From NCBI GenBank assembly GCA_016710285.1, contig JADJXR010000001.1, forward strand, positions 1,178,001-1,242,000: a DNA stretch of 64,000 nt. The letters are read 5' to 3'. The notes beneath the pieces were generated by a model that worked only from the letters and a program-made list of their open reading frames with translations, was not told the DNA's origin and ran no database searches. Below, one piece after another: positions 61,924 through 64,000 of the stretch. Both the position numbers and the translations under genes were made by a program. Position 1 is the first letter of the stretch. Each line of letters opens with the position of its first letter. Source of the DNA: Chlorobiota bacterium (GTDB taxonomy: Bacteria > Bacteroidota > Ignavibacteria > OLB7).

Positions 61924-64000
61924 TCACCTCCCCTTCTCCCGCTTTTCCAGATACTCCAACAACCTCCGTTGCTCTTGCCGGCGGGCCTCGAAAAATGGAG
62001 TGTCCCATTCCGCCTGGGGAGTGGGGAGCGGGGCGCGAACAAAGGAGAAGAGATCCCGAAGCTGATAGGCCGTCAGCCATGCAATCGCTTGGACCGAGGC
62101 GGGGCCGGTTCCGCGGGACGCGCTGTCCGATTCGATGGAGCGAAGCAGGCCCTGCAACCGCGCCGCCGTTGACTTCGGGAAGAAGTTGGCGGTCAGCATA
62201 GTCTCCATCAACTCAACCACAACATCCCCCTTGCCGGATTCGCGCAGCCGGTGCAAAAAGCTGAGCCGCTCGGCCGCGGTCCACTGGGCGGTGAAATACT
62301 CCAGCATCGGCTTCCCCGCCTCGCCGTTTTCCAAAAAGTGCGCACGGAGCGCGGCGCGGTAGCGAAGCGGGACGCTGATATCCATCGCCATTGCGGAATC
62401 GTACAGCCGCCGCGCCGTTGCCGTGTCCCCCAGCCACCAGCAAGCATCCCCCCGCTCAATCAAAAACGGAAGGAGGGGATAGTTGGCGGTGTCGTGGCGA
62501 TCCCAGGCGGCGCAGGAGTCTATCAGCGTGCGCCATTGCCGCTGGCCGTAGAGCGCGCGGATAATCCCCCCCCGCGCCCCGTAGCTTGTTCCCTCCCGCT
62601 CCGATTCCCCAAACGCTTCCAGCGCCTTCCCCCATCGGCCTTCGGCAAGGGCACGGAACCCCGCGCCGTTCAGCGTGGCAATCCGCCGCAGGCAGTGTTG
62701 CGAAAAGAACGATCCGCCGCCGAATAGATAGCGCATTGCGGGCCGATCCGTTTCTGGCATGGCGGGCATTGCCGCAACGTATCGTTCATACTCCGCCGCA
62801 AGTGAATCAAGCGGCTTCCCGTAGGCCTCCAAAAAATCGCCCCAGCCATACGCCTGCCGGAATCGCTCCGCGCCGTAGCTCTGGATCAACCATTTGCAGA
62901 ACGCGCCGGCCACCACATATCCCAGCGAGGCTTTCTGGGAACTGAAGCCGCTGGTGGTCATCACCGTGGCGGCGGGTGGGGCAAGCCGAAGGTCGCCGAT
63001 TGCGCGGGCGTACTGGAACAGCGTTCGGTTCCCCCAGGCATCATCCAACGCCACGGCTGTTCCTTCCAGCAATCCTTGGTTCAGCGAGATGCCCAACAGC
63101 GCGCCGTAGCGGGCCGCCACCAAATGCGCAAGCTCATGCCGCAACGCCCCCTCGATCCGGTCGAACGTTTGGTACAGCTCCCGTTTCCACGGCTTGGTGA
63201 AGCTGGCCGAGCTTGTGCCAACGAACATTTTTTGTTCATCGGGTGAGGCGAACAGATAGAGGGTAACTGGCTCGATTTCCTCGGCGCGTATTCCCAGCGT
63301 TCGGGCGTGTTCTTCAAGGTAGAAATCGGCAAGATTGGCGGCGCGCCAGCGGTCCAGCGAATCGGTGGAGAAGGCGTTAAAGTAGATGGTGGCGTGGCGC
63401 GTGCGGAGGGTGTCGCCCAGGTTCATCCGCACCCATCCATCGGTGCGGGAAAGGCCAAGATCGGAGCGGAAGGGAATGGCCGCAACGGCAGCAACCGATA
63501 GCGCGCCGGCAAGCAGAACGCCCCCTTTCCGCACAATCCCCCGCTGAACTCCAAGCCGCAATCCTTGCAACTCCTGAACAACCAGCAGCAACGCGGCGGC
63601 AACGGCAACGTGCGCAATCCGGTACAGAAGCAGCCGCCCGGTAATTGGGAGTTCAGGGTCCCAGGACCCTCCCGGGAAAAACCCGATTTGCCACGCATAC
63701 ATAAAAATGTGCGGCCCGTGGTACGCCTCGTGTCCCCCGCGAAACAACGTCAGGGACCAGAGGCCCAGGAACCCGCACAGCTGCACCCACCGGCGGCAGA
63801 AGGTCATCCCCGCAAGCAACGCCAGCACACTGCTGATCCATGCCGAAGCCGGGACAAGCAGCAGATACCACAACAGCCCGTCGGCAATCCCGCACCCGTG
63901 GCCGAAACACGCACGCACAAGCGGCACAATCAATGGAGGGATGGAGAGAGCGATTGCGCGGAGCGAGGTCTGGCGGAAATCGGTGGCGATCTGGCGGCGG
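61924..64000 (-). CDS. Membrane-anchored zinc peptidase (peptidase MA-like) with helical repeats, 5' end outside window
   Basis: At least 691 residues; the frame is still open at 64000, so the N-terminus is missing. Hydrophobic segments occupy about the first 180 visible residues (LLWYLLLVPASAWISSVLALLAGM; RIAHVAVAAALLLVV; GVLLAGALSVAAVAAI). A periplasmic domain follows with HELAH (in GALRHELAHLVAARYG) and a downstream Glu in QGLLEGTAVALDD, the HExxH...E layout of gluzincins of the peptidase MA type. The C-terminal half is helical and TPR-like (EGRWGKALEAFGESERE, GDTATARRLYDSAMAM), ending basic and Arg/Glu-rich. Substrate unknown. Confidence 0.82.
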   Translation of the reverse strand, partial: RRQIATDFRQTSLRAIALSIPPLIVPLVRACFGHGCGIADGLLWYLLLVPASAWISSVLALLAGMTFCRRWVQLCGFLGLWSLTLFRGGHEAYHGPHIFMYAWQIGFFPGGSWDPELPITGRLLLYRIAHVAVAAALLLVVQELQGLRLGVQRGIVRKGGVLLAGALSVAAVAAIPFRSDLGLSRTDGWVRMNLGDTLRTRHATIYFNAFSTDSLDRWRAANLADFYLEEHARTLGIRAEEIEPVTLYLFASPDEQKMFVGTSSASFTKPWKRELYQTFDRIEGALRHELAHLVAARYGALLGISLNQGLLEGTAVALDDAWGNRTLFQYARAIGDLRLAPPAATVMTTSGFSSQKASLGYVVAGAFCKWLIQSYGAERFRQAYGWGDFLEAYGKPLDSLAAEYERYVAAMPAMPETDRPAMRYLFGGGSFFSQHCLRRIATLNGAGFRALAEGRWGKALEAFGESEREGTSYGARGGIIRALYGQRQWRTLIDSCAAWDRHDTANYPLLPFLIERGDACWWLGDTATARRLYDSAMAMDISVPLRYRAALRAHFLENGEAGKPMLEYFTAQWTAAERLSFLHRLRESGKGDVVVELMETMLTANFFPKSTAARLQGLLRSIESDSASRGTGPASVQAIAWLTAYQLRDLFSFVRAPLPTPQAEWDTPFFEARRQEQRRLLEYLEKREKGR

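Noticed and set aside
1..64000. Prophage, integrative element or transposase
   Set aside because: No integrase, transposase, phage structural gene or tRNA-flanking repeat found; foreign-looking pieces are single genes or the small restriction-modification unit.

Overview
The window is a GC-rich bacterial chromosome segment with no rRNA, tRNA, phage or transposase gene that I can see. Its content points to the Bacteroidota/Chlorobiota/Kapaibacteriota side of the FCB group. Three surface proteins end in a type IX secretion (T9SS) sorting domain (genes at 12375-15023, 30045-31595 and 54699-58163), and there is a PorV/PorQ-like outer-membrane protein (51306-52322), a TonB-dependent receptor and a DUF5686-type outer-membrane protein. 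Purine-rich ribosome-binding sites precede several genes, and a few promoters look like the Bacteroidota -33/-7 type. A Kapaibacteriota-like organism is my best guess; the phylum is an inference, not proven.

Layout. Positions 1-15023 form one minus-strand block: a T9SS surface protein, two adjacent PAP2 phosphatases, an unrecognised 189-aa/1410-aa pair, then DUF362 protein, membrane accessory protein and GMC oxidoreductase joined by ATGA overlaps, then a metallophosphoesterase cut by the window edge. 15420-17633 is a low-GC TonB receptor. 17732-28307 mixes a glycosyltransferase, a J-domain-like protein, a radical SAM protein (frameshifted), two secreted beta-propeller-type proteins, ClpS, a secreted rhodanese and DUF5686. 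28308-31595 is a DUF1800/DUF1501 pair (the first frameshifted). 31934-37738 is a class II (B12-dependent) ribonucleotide reductase carrying two inteins. 37860-41381 holds two tandem M3 oligoendopeptidases. 41684-44424 is a divergent TPR-LuxR regulator and receiver-cyclase pair. 45200-48854 holds YggS and two M16 peptidases (the second frameshifted). 49556-53669 is a lower-GC defence patch: a ScaI-like endonuclease with its methyltransferase, then, beyond a PorV-like gene, an orphan HsdS (frameshifted). 53741-64000 holds a metallo-beta-lactamase-fold hydrolase, a large Asp-box/FN3 surface protein, a GIN-domain lipoprotein, secreted or membrane proteins of unknown function and a membrane metallopeptidase cut by the window edge.

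Between genes there are dispersed palindromic repeat families. Family A has an array of about three units at 4791-5238 and single copies at about 27540, 52411, 59361 and 61616. Family B has two inverted copies at about 27897 and 59146. Family C is seen once near 61705. One A copy supplies the stop codon of hsdS. Four genes carry single-base frameshifts with otherwise intact reading frames, which looks more like residual assembly error than decay, although one lies on a plausible slippery sequence.

The best candidates for something undescribed are the 1410-aa/189-aa pair beside the translationally coupled DUF362-membrane-GMC unit, the dispersed repeat families, and the two inteins in contrasting states within one gene.
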